Assembly: GCA_028689875.1 (NCBI GenBank)
Contig: JAQVCG010000017.1
Coordinates: 1 to 35,541 of the forward strand
Direction: 5' to 3'
DNA length: 35,541 nucleotides
Origin: Candidatus Rifleibacteriota bacterium
GTDB taxonomy: Bacteria; Muiribacteriota; Ozemobacteria; Ozemobacterales; Ozemobacteraceae
Part shown: piece by piece, positions 1-7,149 of the stretch
Position numbering within the stretch: the first letter of the stretch is position 1
How the letters are laid out: each line of letters begins with the position of its first letter
Notes under the pieces: generated by a model
What the model was told of the DNA's origin: nothing
Database searches by the model: none
What the model saw: only the letters and a program-made list of their open reading frames with translations
Position numbers and translations under genes: made by a program

Positions 1-80
1 TGTGCGCTGACGTGGGTTGTATTTATCAATAACAGTATCAAAGATACCGCCATAATTTTAAAGATGATTCTTATATTCAT
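1..80 (-). CDS. Secreted protein, N-terminal fragment (signal peptide only)
   Basis: This is a leftward reading frame that runs off the left edge. It begins with ATG at 80-78 and encodes 26 residues before the edge. These read as a classic signal peptide: a basic start (MNIRIIFK), a long Leu/Ile core (SLILLLI) and a small-residue end (HVSA) consistent with signal peptidase I cleavage. A modest ribosome-binding sequence (TTAGGT) lies about 6 bases upstream of the ATG. A second in-frame ATG at 53-51 would shorten the n-region. The mature protein is outside the window, so no function can be given. It is divergent from the LysM gene, and both share the AT-rich region 81-249. Confidence 0.55.
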   Translation of the reverse strand, partial: MNIRIIFKIMAVSLILLLINTTHVSA

Positions 81-184
81 TTTTTTACCTAACAGTTTAA
101 ACTTTTTACATTTACATAAGTATTCTATATTAAGTATACGTAAAAATTACCGGTTGTGTAGTAAAAAAAATAATTATTTTGAGG

Positions 185-213
185 TTACTGTACATTAAAA
201 AAAAGTGTATAAT
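185..213 (+). promoter_or_regulatory. Candidate promoter of the LysM gene
   Basis: A perfect TATAAT lies at 208-213, about 37 bases before the chosen ATG at 250. The -35 side is poor (TTACTG at 185-190, 17-base spacing). The 11-base string AAAGTGTATAA occurs twice, at 202-212 and 220-230, so a second -10-like element (TATAAC) sits 18 bases downstream. The region is AT-rich. Confidence 0.4.
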
Positions 214-249
214 CATATGAAAGTGTATAACTATTCGGAGGTTGGCATT

Positions 250-1881
250 ATGAAAAAAACTGGTTTGTTTATATTTATTTTTATCGGTCTGTTGTTAGCA
301 GCGCCGACATCATATGCAAATGATTCATCGGGATTGTTCAATGTTTCGACAGAAATTGAACAGCCGGCAGTTAATATTCCAGTGTCCTCTGAAGAAGTCC
401 AGGTAACAGTTACATCCACTTCGGCACCTGAAACTGAAGAAGCTCCTGCTGCTACAGCTCCCGTTGTTGAGTCTGAGCCGATTTCTTATACAATAGAGAG
501 CGACGATAATCTTTGGTCTCTTGCTGAAAAATACCTTGGCGATGGTAACCGATACCCCGAAATCGTAGAGGCAAACAAAGATAAATATCCTTCTTTGGTT
601 AGTAACCCAGATTTAATACACCCAGGCTGGAATCTCGAAATACCACCCAAAGAAGAGCCTAAAAAAGAAGAACCCAAAAAAGACGAGCCCAAGGTAGAAT
701 CCAAAGATGAAAAGGGCGCAGAAGACGTTGTAGTTGAACGCGATTCCGGAACAAACGTAGATAAAGTTGTTCAGGTTAAGCCCATGACTACTGTTCAGAA
801 GCTTAAAAAGCTCAACAATGCCCTCGACAAAATCAATAAAGATATTAAATCTGACGGCTATAAAATCACTGATCTAACCGAAAAAACCGTAAGAGATCTT
901 ATCGACAAAGGTTACATGACCGAAGAAGAATGGATGTCAATGAATCCGCCCGAAGGCTGGAGCTACGACGTCAGATTCGGCAAAGTAACTCTTGTTAATA
1001 AACGCAACAGACCTCTTACAAATCTTGAACTTCTTGTAATGACTGTTAAAGACGTAATTAATATAAATAAAGACAAAAAAGAAGCTGAAAAAGCTAAATT
1101 AGAAGCAGACAAGGCTAAAACAACAGAAGTCAAAAAAGAAGAACCCAAGAAAGAAGAAGTTAAAGAGCTCTCAGACGAAGAATTAGCCAAAAACGATTCT
1201 GAATCTAAGCAAAAGTCATATGACGAAGCAATGGGAAGAACAACAAAAACTGCAACTCAAACTCAGACTGCAACTCAAACCGCCACTGAAACAGAAGTTA
1301 AGAAAGCGGTAGAAGAAGTTAAAGTCGGTGCTGACAAACTTTATGCAGATGCAATCACAGAAATTGGTGTTCCCGATATAAGAAGCGTAAAACAAAGAGA
1401 TTATTCTAAGGCTATGAGCGCTCTTACCAGACTCTTGACCTGGAAAGAAGAAAACAAATACGCTTATGTTCTTAACGGCTATTCAAACATCATAGATCTC
1501 GAAAAAACTCTCAAATCTTCTCAAGAAACTTATGTTAAAAAGGTCGATAAAGATGATACCGGTTGGTTCGGCGGCAGCATTAAATCTGCCGGCAATAACG
1601 TAGAATCAAACAAAAAGACCCTTAAAAAAGCTTGGACTTCACTCGAAGAAGCTATCAAAATAGCAAAAGCTAAAGCTGACGAAAGCGCCAAGAAAATTGA
1701 AGAAAACAAAAAGCTTGCCGAAAGTCTTGCAAAGCAAAAAGAAGAAATCGGATACGACACCTCTAAAGCAAAAGAACTGCAACAAATTGCAAAACAGATT
1801 AAAGACCTCGAATCTGACAACAAAGATCTTCAAAAAGACGTTGATGCATACAAAGATATAGTAGCAGTTTTTAAAGTTTGA
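250..1881 (+). CDS. Secreted LysM-domain, Lys/Glu-rich coiled-coil envelope protein
   Basis: Exported protein of 543 residues. The start at ATG 250 is chosen because GGAGG at 237-241 sits 8 bases upstream and a signal peptide follows directly (MKKTGLF, hydrophobic core, ...TSYA|ND). An upstream in-frame GTG at 205 overlaps the -10 box and is rejected. After a Thr/Pro/Glu-rich linker, residues about 79-131 form a LysM domain (SYTIESDDNLWSLAEKYLG ... NPDLIHPGWNLEIPP), a family that binds peptidoglycan or other N-acetylglucosamine polymers. The rest is low complexity: KKEEPKKDEP repeats, a Thr-Gln repeat near residue 340, then a long charged helical tail likely to form coiled coil (about 440-535). 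It probably links the cell wall to another structure. The mature N-terminus (SGLFNVSTE) resembles that of the protein at 7150-8520. Confidence 0.85.
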   Translation: MKKTGLFIFIFIGLLLAAPTSYANDSSGLFNVSTEIEQPAVNIPVSSEEVQVTVTSTSAPETEEAPAATAPVVESEPISYTIESDDNLWSLAEKYLGDGNRYPEIVEANKDKYPSLVSNPDLIHPGWNLEIPPKEEPKKEEPKKDEPKVESKDEKGAEDVVVERDSGTNVDKVVQVKPMTTVQKLKKLNNALDKINKDIKSDGYKITDLTEKTVRDLIDKGYMTEEEWMSMNPPEGWSYDVRFGKVTLVNKRNRPLTNLELLVMTVKDVININKDKKEAEKAKLEADKAKTTEVKKEEPKKEEVKELSDEELAKNDSESKQKSYDEAMGRTTKTATQTQTATQTATETEVKKAVEEVKVGADKLYADAITEIGVPDIRSVKQRDYSKAMSALTRLLTWKEENKYAYVLNGYSNIIDLEKTLKSSQETYVKKVDKDDTGWFGGSIKSAGNNVESNKKTLKKAWTSLEEAIKIAKAKADESAKKIEENKKLAESLAKQKEEIGYDTSKAKELQQIAKQIKDLESDNKDLQKDVDAYKDIVAVFKV

Positions 1882-1887
1882 AATTTG

Positions 1888-1917
1888 TTGAATAAGTTGT
1901 TCTAAATAGTTTATAAT
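1888..1917 (+). promoter_or_regulatory. Candidate promoter of the TolB-like gene, abutting a terminator
   Basis: TTGAAT (1888-1893) and TATAAT (1912-1917) are separated by 18 bases. The predicted transcription start near 1924 falls inside the left arm of the terminator hairpin at 1919-1944, so a transcript begun here could not fold that terminator. Confidence 0.45.
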
Positions 1918-1918
1918 T

Positions 1919-1948
1919 CCGGTTGAAGGGTTTCTTTCAACCGGTTTT
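1919..1948 (+). terminator. Rho-independent terminator of the LysM gene
   Basis: A perfect 9-bp stem, CCGGTTGAA (1919-1927) with TTCAACCGG (1936-1944), has an 8-base loop and is followed by TTTT. It lies 38 bases after the LysM gene stop. Confidence 0.8.
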
Positions 1949-2003
1949 ATTTACCGTTTAATTAGAAAACACGTGTGTAATACAAGTATGAAAGGTGTAT
2001 CAG

Positions 2004-2837
2004 ATGCAGAAGAAAATATTAACTGTTTTAATGATGACTTTGATTATTTTTTCGGGGTTTGCTGCCAGCGCACAAGAAAAACCCACAGGAAAAATTTATT
2101 TTATCGATGCCCCAACTACCGATAAATCATTTTTAGCTTCAATAAATGCCGATGGCACCGGTAAAGAGAGACTTACACCCGCTTTTAATAACTTGAGTTT
2201 CCCTATTTATAATGAAAAAAGCGGTTGGATAGGCTTTACTAACAAAACTCCGTCTCTCGAATCAGAAATTTATCTTATGACTCGTAAAAGAGTTAAAAGA
2301 GTCTTAATAGGCGCAACCTTAGAAGACTTTTCACCCGACGGAAAATCTCTTTTATATTCAACTACAGATGGAAAAGCTGAATTGTACATATATAACATTG
2401 CAAGAAAAAGATCTGTTAAAATATCTCAAGACCTTAAAATCGTTTCTGCAAAATGGTCTCCTGACAGCGAATGGATAATAGCAAGCGCTTTTACAGACGA
2501 TGGAACCACTGATTTATATCTTATTTCAACTCTTGCACAGGGAATAAAAAGACTTACAGATACAAAAAAAGTTAACGAGTCTTTTCCCATATTCTGCAAT
2601 GACAGCAAAACTATTCTTTATACAACCGACAGATACGGAGACTACGAAATGGAATACATGGCCGTTGAAACTCCCGATATTTACAGACCGGCCATTCACG
2701 GTTTGTTTCCAACATTGTCGTCTGATAACGAATTTATGGCCTATGAGAGCTCTTCAAGGATAATGATTGCCTCTAAAACCGGCCTTAACCCAACCTTTTT
2801 GACAGAAGGTAAAACCCCGTTCTGGATAAAAAAATAA
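2004..2837 (+). CDS. Secreted TolB-like (PD40) beta-propeller protein
   Basis: Exported protein of 277 residues. ATG 2004 is preferred over GTG 1995 because AAAGG (1991-1995) is 8 bases upstream and overlaps the GTG. A signal peptide is clear: MQKKILTVLMMT, hydrophobic core, GFAASAQ. The mature part shows repeating beta-propeller blades of the WD40-like/PD40 type found in TolB: FSPDGKSLLYST, WSPDSEWIIAS, FCNDSKTILYTT and the partner strand pattern 'DLYLIS', 'ELYIYN', 'EIYLMT'. About five blades can be made out. The length is much shorter than TolB (about 430) and there is no TolB N-terminal domain, so it is not called tolB. It stands alone, so the role (periplasmic scaffold or ligand binding) is inference. 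Confidence 0.75.
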   Translation: MQKKILTVLMMTLIIFSGFAASAQEKPTGKIYFIDAPTTDKSFLASINADGTGKERLTPAFNNLSFPIYNEKSGWIGFTNKTPSLESEIYLMTRKRVKRVLIGATLEDFSPDGKSLLYSTTDGKAELYIYNIARKRSVKISQDLKIVSAKWSPDSEWIIASAFTDDGTTDLYLISTLAQGIKRLTDTKKVNESFPIFCNDSKTILYTTDRYGDYEMEYMAVETPDIYRPAIHGLFPTLSSDNEFMAYESSSRIMIASKTGLNPTFLTEGKTPFWIKK

Positions 2838-2856
2838 AAATAAAAGCAAATTAAAA

Positions 2857-2885
2857 TTGACCTACAGCTATATGAATTGTAATAT
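2857..2885 (+). promoter_or_regulatory. Promoter of the UspA-family gene
   Basis: TTGACC (2857-2862) and TAATAT (2880-2885) are separated by exactly 17 bases. The predicted start gives a leader of about 24 bases with a GGGAAGG ribosome-binding sequence before ATG 2916. Confidence 0.6.
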
Positions 2886-2915
2886 AAAATAAAATACTAA
2901 TGGGAAGGTTCTTTC

Positions 2916-3392
2916 ATGCTTAAACTAAAGAAGATTCTTGTACCTATTGATTTTTCAGCCAACTCTGAACTTGCTATTGCTTATGCTACAAGTCTTGCTA
3001 GCGAATATAATGCTCAGATTCATCTTTTGAACGTTGTTGAAGAAGAAGCAATGACAGCCGGAATCGGCGGCGATCCTCTTAATACTGTGCAACGCTGGAA
3101 AGACCAAGCTTTAAAGCAACTTTCCAACTTTGTTCCCGAACAGTTCAGAGACATTGACTTTATTAAACAAGTTCGCGGCGGTCTTGTTTATGAAGCTATC
3201 ATTGAATACGCTAAAGAATACGAAATTAACCTTATCGTAATGGGCGCTCACGGCAAAACAGGTTTCATTGATTCTTGGTTGGGCGGAACCACATACGAAA
3301 TAGCGAGAAAAGCTCCTTGCGCAGTGTTAACAGTAAAACCCGACGGACGTGGGTTTGTTGACGGGCACGGTGAAGTTCGCGACAATTCGTAA
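2916..3392 (+). CDS. Universal stress protein, UspA family
   Basis: Cytoplasmic protein of 158 residues, a normal length for a single UspA domain. The opening KKILVPIDFSANSELAIAYA and the late GAHGKTGFIDSWLGG match the family fold. The ATP-binding loop pattern G-x2-G-x9-G-(S/T) is nearly complete: GAHG, nine residues, then GG followed by TT. The Ser/Thr position is therefore Gly, and whether it binds ATP is open. C-terminal PCAVLTVKP is the usual last beta-strand, followed by about 15 extra polar residues. It is a single-gene unit with its own promoter at 2857-2885. Its terminator candidate lies inside the 3' end of the facing U32 gene. Family members help survival under stress; the exact role is unknown. 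Confidence 0.9.
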   Translation: MLKLKKILVPIDFSANSELAIAYATSLASEYNAQIHLLNVVEEEAMTAGIGGDPLNTVQRWKDQALKQLSNFVPEQFRDIDFIKQVRGGLVYEAIIEYAKEYEINLIVMGAHGKTGFIDSWLGGTTYEIARKAPCAVLTVKPDGRGFVDGHGEVRDNS

Positions 3393-3413
3393 TAATCGAT
3401 TTAATACTGTGAT

Positions 3414-5621
3414 TTAACCAAGCATCCGATTCAAGTTTTCAAAGACTTGAGTCGGATTTTCATTATCTGCTATAGCCACGTCAATTTGATAAGAAACATT
3501 TTTTCGCATGTTCAATGAAGCCGGTTTGTCTTTTAAAAACATGCCTTCACAGCCGTTTCCGAGGTTCATCATAAAGAAATTGTCGTTATGTGAGTTTGTG
3601 GCTGTAATGCCCGGTTGTAACGCATTTGGAAACCTTGTATATGAAACCAGCGGGTTCCAGGCCCGGCCTGTGCGAATTGCAACTAATGAATCCGGTATGC
3701 TGTCTTCGGCCCATTCTTTTGATAAAACCGCATCTAATCGTTGTTTTCGAATGTAGTCCAATGCGCTTAAATTGCATACATTAAAGCACCAGTCAAACAC
3801 AAAAGTTAAGTTCGAAAACATTTCAGCCAGAGCGAACCCTTCCCAGCCGAAGCATCTGAACTCGCCTTTTTTAAGCCCTTTAAGCTCTTTTTGTATGCTT
3901 ACCATTTGTTCGTGGTTAAATATGGGTGGCAGCCAGTAGGTTATTTTCTGCGGGTCTATTTTGCGCGCTGCTTTTTCTTTGTCAGAAAACCAGGGTATTA
4001 TAAATTTGTCGGCAGGCAGCTCTTTTTCAAACGGAAATTTATTATTAAATATTTTTAAATAAACTTCGCTTTTAACATTTTTGTTCTCAAAGTGTTCTGA
4101 GTAGTCGGGTGCTGCCGTGATTACAGGAAAAGGCCTTTTTTGTGGCGGCGGTAACTGGTCTAGTTTGCTAATCGCCTCAACCAGACTTCGTTTTAATTTT
4201 TTAAGAGCCCCGGCACTTAAGTGCAGCCTGTCTCCAAGCATTGTCGAGACATGTCTGCCTGCTCTGTATAAATCGCCTAATACGGCAAATTTATCTTGCA
4301 GCGGCCCGTCTTTGAGGCCGGTGTTAAGCGCCGGGTGCAGTAGTTCTTCGCTTTCAAGGCGCAATTTATGTTCGTTGATTATGGCTTCTACTGCTAATGG
4401 AGTTTGATCGTATCCCGACCAAAACAAATCAATGGGAAGCCTTTCCCAGTCTTTGTTCCACATTGTTTCGTGATAGCTTTCCACGGCTTTTGAAGTGCGC
4501 CTCAACTCTACTTTTGCGCCCAAATCTCTTGGTAGTCCTCTTACCCAAAGGCAGTCTTTTCTCTTTTTATCCGGTTTTATATAGGTTATGCGTGCGCCGG
4601 CTTTAATTCCGTTTATAACCCAAAACAGCCCGTCTCCGGCTTTTAACGGCGCCTTAATCAACAGTTCGGTTAATCCGTCGTTTGTTTTGCCGGTTGTTAT
4701 TGCGGTTAGCACACCTTCGCGGCCCGATGTTTTTCCGGTTTTCCAATTTTGTGCTTGGGGTATACCTCGGTAAAACCCTTTGCCCGAAGCTCTCGAAAAG
4801 ACTTCAGAAAGCTCATTTTGCTCAAAGGTCCCTTCGTCTAGCGCTTTTCGGTATTCTGATACTACCTGATACACGTATTCAGGGCTTTTCATGCGCCCTT
4901 CGATTTTAAGCGAAGTTACTCCGATTTTAGTTAAATCTCCGACTTCTTCAATCAGTCTTAAATCTTTCGGGCTAAAAAGAAATGTTCCTTTTTTGTCTTT
5001 TGAGGTCATGTATTCTTTGCGGCATGGCTGGGCGCAAGTGCCTCTGTTACCGGATCTCGTGCCGAGTGATATGCTCCAAAAACATCTGCCCGATATGCTG
5101 TAACACATAGCACCATGAACAAAAACTTCGATTTCGAATGGGCATGACTTAACTAAATGTTCAATTTCTTGCGCCGTTGTTTCGCGGGGCAAAATAACTC
5201 TGGTTATTCCGAGTTCTTTAAGCTGCTTTATTCCGCCTTGTCCGAACCATGTTGCCTGTGTGCTTAAGTGAATCGGAATTTTGCTCTTTCGTCTTCTCAG
5301 TTCTGCTGCGATTCCTAGGTCTTGCACAATTAAAGCGTCGGGCTGCAAAATTTCATAAAAATCGAGAGTTTCTTTAAGCAGTTTTTGTTCATTTTCAAAT
5401 ACTAATGTGTTTAAAGTAATATAAAGCTTTCTTTGCAAAGAACGGGTGACCCTTCGCGCCCATTTCAGCGACTGTTCATCGAAGTTTGCCGCAAACGCCC
5501 TTGCACCGAATCTTTTTCCGGCCAGATAAACTGCATCAGCTCCGGCTGTCAGGGCTGCCTTTAAACCCGATATGCTGCCGGCCGGTGCTAACAGCTCTGT
5601 TTTATTCTTTTGCTCAGACAT
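3414..5621 (-). CDS. U32-family protein, RlhA-like 23S rRNA hydroxylase candidate
   Basis: 735 residues, last gene of the leftward operon. The N-terminal half is a U32 'peptidase' TIM-like domain (LLAPAGSISGLKAALTAGADAVYLAG). The signature region MCYSISGRC ... GNRGTCAQPCR carries the four cysteines that bind an iron-sulphur cluster in this family. The second half matches the extra DUF3656-type region (DLYRAGRHVSTMLGDRLHLSAG) found in long members. Studied members are RNA or ubiquinone hydroxylases: RlhA acts on 23S rRNA, TrhP on tRNA, and UbiU/V on ubiquinone. The long two-domain layout fits RlhA best, but substrate assignment is inference and old names such as collagenase should be avoided. 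The ATG follows the aroQ stop by 16 bases with no good ribosome-binding site, suggesting coupled translation. Confidence 0.85.
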   Translation of the reverse strand: MSEQKNKTELLAPAGSISGLKAALTAGADAVYLAGKRFGARAFAANFDEQSLKWARRVTRSLQRKLYITLNTLVFENEQKLLKETLDFYEILQPDALIVQDLGIAAELRRRKSKIPIHLSTQATWFGQGGIKQLKELGITRVILPRETTAQEIEHLVKSCPFEIEVFVHGAMCYSISGRCFWSISLGTRSGNRGTCAQPCRKEYMTSKDKKGTFLFSPKDLRLIEEVGDLTKIGVTSLKIEGRMKSPEYVYQVVSEYRKALDEGTFEQNELSEVFSRASGKGFYRGIPQAQNWKTGKTSGREGVLTAITTGKTNDGLTELLIKAPLKAGDGLFWVINGIKAGARITYIKPDKKRKDCLWVRGLPRDLGAKVELRRTSKAVESYHETMWNKDWERLPIDLFWSGYDQTPLAVEAIINEHKLRLESEELLHPALNTGLKDGPLQDKFAVLGDLYRAGRHVSTMLGDRLHLSAGALKKLKRSLVEAISKLDQLPPPQKRPFPVITAAPDYSEHFENKNVKSEVYLKIFNNKFPFEKELPADKFIIPWFSDKEKAARKIDPQKITYWLPPIFNHEQMVSIQKELKGLKKGEFRCFGWEGFALAEMFSNLTFVFDWCFNVCNLSALDYIRKQRLDAVLSKEWAEDSIPDSLVAIRTGRAWNPLVSYTRFPNALQPGITATNSHNDNFFMMNLGNGCEGMFLKDKPASLNMRKNVSYQIDVAIADNENPTQVFENLNRMLG
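3425..3460 (+). terminator. Terminator for uspA embedded in the facing U32 gene
   Basis: An 11-bp stem, TCCGATTCAAG (3425-3435) with CTTGAGTCGGA (3446-3456), has one G-U pair and a 10-base loop, followed by TTTT. It reads in the direction of the UspA gene, 33 bases past its stop, but lies inside the last codons of the U32 coding sequence. Confidence 0.6.
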
Positions 5622-5637
5622 GCTTTGATAAAATTCA

Positions 5638-6057
5638 CTATCTTTCTGAAAAATATAACAGTGCCATTTTATAGCATTCTGTTCCGAGACCGCTTATAAC
5701 ACCTCTGCACACGCCGCTTAAATATGAAAACTGCCTAAAGTCTTCTCTTGTGAAGATATTTGAAATATGCACTTCAATCGCGTCTACCTGCGTGCCAATT
5801 ATGCAGTCTCTTAATGCAATGCTCGTGTGAGCCAGTGCGCCCGGGTTAATAATGATTTTTGTTCCGGGCTCAAGCTGCTGTATATAGTCTAATATAGCAC
5901 CTTCGTGATTGCTCTGAAAAAAATCGACTTCAATTTTGTGTTTTTTCGCAAAAGTTGCGAGTTCACTCATCAAATCAGAAAGAGTTCGCGCCCCATACAG
6001 CCCCGGCTCACGCTTTCCAAGAAGATTCATATTCGGCCCATTTATAACGTGTATCAT
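5638..6057 (-). CDS. aroQ: 3-dehydroquinate dehydratase, type II
   Basis: 139 residues, the usual size. The enzyme removes water from 3-dehydroquinate in the shikimate pathway to aromatic amino acids and works as a dodecamer in the cytoplasm. All family motifs are present in order: NGPNMNLLGKREPGLYG (with the catalytic Arg and Tyr), QSNHEG, INPGALAHTSIALRD and EVHISNIFTREDFRQ. The ATG lies 3 bases after the stop of the upstream gene, and a GAGAGGAAAGG ribosome-binding stretch is inside that gene, so translation is probably coupled. No other shikimate gene is in the window. Its placement between a B12/radical-SAM-like protein and a U32 protein is unusual. Confidence 0.95.
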   Translation of the reverse strand: MIHVINGPNMNLLGKREPGLYGARTLSDLMSELATFAKKHKIEVDFFQSNHEGAILDYIQQLEPGTKIIINPGALAHTSIALRDCIIGTQVDAIEVHISNIFTREDFRQFSYLSGVCRGVISGLGTECYKMALLYFSER

Positions 6058-6060
6058 ATT

Positions 6061-7149
6061 TCAGCTGCCTTTCCTCTCAAGGAGTATATCAAGTATTCTA
6101 TACGAACTTTTAATAAATGCAATAAGTTCTGAAACGTTCTTTATACAAATAAGCCGTTTCAAAAAACGCCCTTTCTGCCACCAAAACTGCTTAATCACGC
6201 GCTTCAATTCGTCGTGCTGCCAGTCAGCGCAATCTTCAATCACAAGCCTATCCACGCTTCCGGTTAAAAGCGTCCCCGCCGTTTCGCAAAAACTTTTATC
6301 GATGTGCAACCCACATAGCACGCCTGCGCTTTTAAGCTCTTTGAGCCGTTCGCTGAGCTCTGCAATGTTGTTCGGTTTATAAAACCAAATTTGCTTTAAG
6401 GGTGCCTTTGCCCATTCAACAGCCTTTAAGTCATTTGTTTCAGGGGAAATTGCGAACGCAGCTTTTTCGCTTTGCATAAGTTCTGTGAGTTCGCGCAGTG
6501 TTTCGCCGGTTATTCCCGAGGGCCTGAAGTGAAACCCCTTAAAACCTGAGCTTTTGAGCCAGACAACCATCGATCTCAGCCAATCGATTTTTGGGTATGT
6601 TTTAATTTTGCTTGTTTGGTCTTGAAGCCCCAGCCAAGGTTGATATATTTCTATGGTTCCGACTGTAAGCATCTTTTCAGGTGAAATCGTGTATCCTTTG
6701 TCGCAAAGTGGCAAATGAGGCACCGGCAGCACACTTTCTTCGCTTTCGTCTGCACCGCAGATTCCGGCTAATTTTTCGCCTTTTAAAATGCGGTAAACAG
6801 ACGATTTTCCGTTGTCTAACACCGCAAAGTCAGCATATTTCTCAAACCCGTCTGGTGCAGAGTTTATGCCGATTGAAATGTGTTTAAAGAGTTTGCGCAG
6901 TTCAATGCAAAAATTCGATATTTTAGCGGGCGAATAATGCTCAGGCAGCGACAGAATCACAGACTTGCACCGGGCAGTTATTAGCGAGGCCACTTCCTCA
7001 AAAACTTGTTGACGACTATCGGCAACCGCGATTCTATCGTTTGCCAATGCAGCCAGGCAACAGAGGCCCAGCGGCGCCTCGTAACTGTCGTCGCAAGAAG
7101 CGCGATCGAGGTGCGATAGGTTAGCAAGTATGATTTCGAAATCGGGCAT
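6061..7149 (-). CDS. Degenerate B12-binding/radical-SAM-like protein without cluster cysteines
   Basis: 362 residues, not confidently recognised. Residues 1 to about 125 follow the layout of the cobalamin-binding domain that precedes many radical SAM enzymes: ILANLSHLD, then APLGLCCLAALA, IAVADSRQQVFEEV, SVILSLPEH, a GINSAPDGFEKYADFAVLD stretch where those proteins have 'GG.hpt..pe...D.vv', and a KGEKL turn. The remainder alternates helices and strands like a TIM barrel (SSGFKGFHFRPSGITGETLREL; APLKQIWFYKPN; VLCGLHID; VDRLVIEDC). However, the place where CxxxCxxC should stand reads VGTIEIYQPWLGLQ, and no such triad exists anywhere. It is probably a catalytically dead relative, or a binding protein. 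The ATG directly abuts the upstream stop (TGAATG), showing tight operon coupling. Confidence 0.5.
   Translation of the reverse strand: MPDFEIILANLSHLDRASCDDSYEAPLGLCCLAALANDRIAVADSRQQVFEEVASLITARCKSVILSLPEHYSPAKISNFCIELRKLFKHISIGINSAPDGFEKYADFAVLDNGKSSVYRILKGEKLAGICGADESEESVLPVPHLPLCDKGYTISPEKMLTVGTIEIYQPWLGLQDQTSKIKTYPKIDWLRSMVVWLKSSGFKGFHFRPSGITGETLRELTELMQSEKAAFAISPETNDLKAVEWAKAPLKQIWFYKPNNIAELSERLKELKSAGVLCGLHIDKSFCETAGTLLTGSVDRLVIEDCADWQHDELKRVIKQFWWQKGRFLKRLICIKNVSELIAFIKSSYRILDILLERKGS

Noticed and set aside
205-249. GTG at 205 as start of the LysM gene
   Set aside because: It overlaps the TATAAT box and would place 15 polar residues before a clear signal peptide. ATG 250 has GGAGG at good spacing.
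1245-1300. ACT-CAA type short repeats in the LysM gene as a CRISPR-like or satellite array
   Set aside because: They encode an in-frame Thr-Gln linker with no unique spacers. It is a protein low-complexity region.
3335-3357. Weak leftward terminator for the U32 gene (AAACCC/GGGTTT) inside the UspA coding end
   Set aside because: Only a 6-bp stem with a 9-base loop and four T's, and about 60 bases beyond the U32 stop. It is too weak to list.
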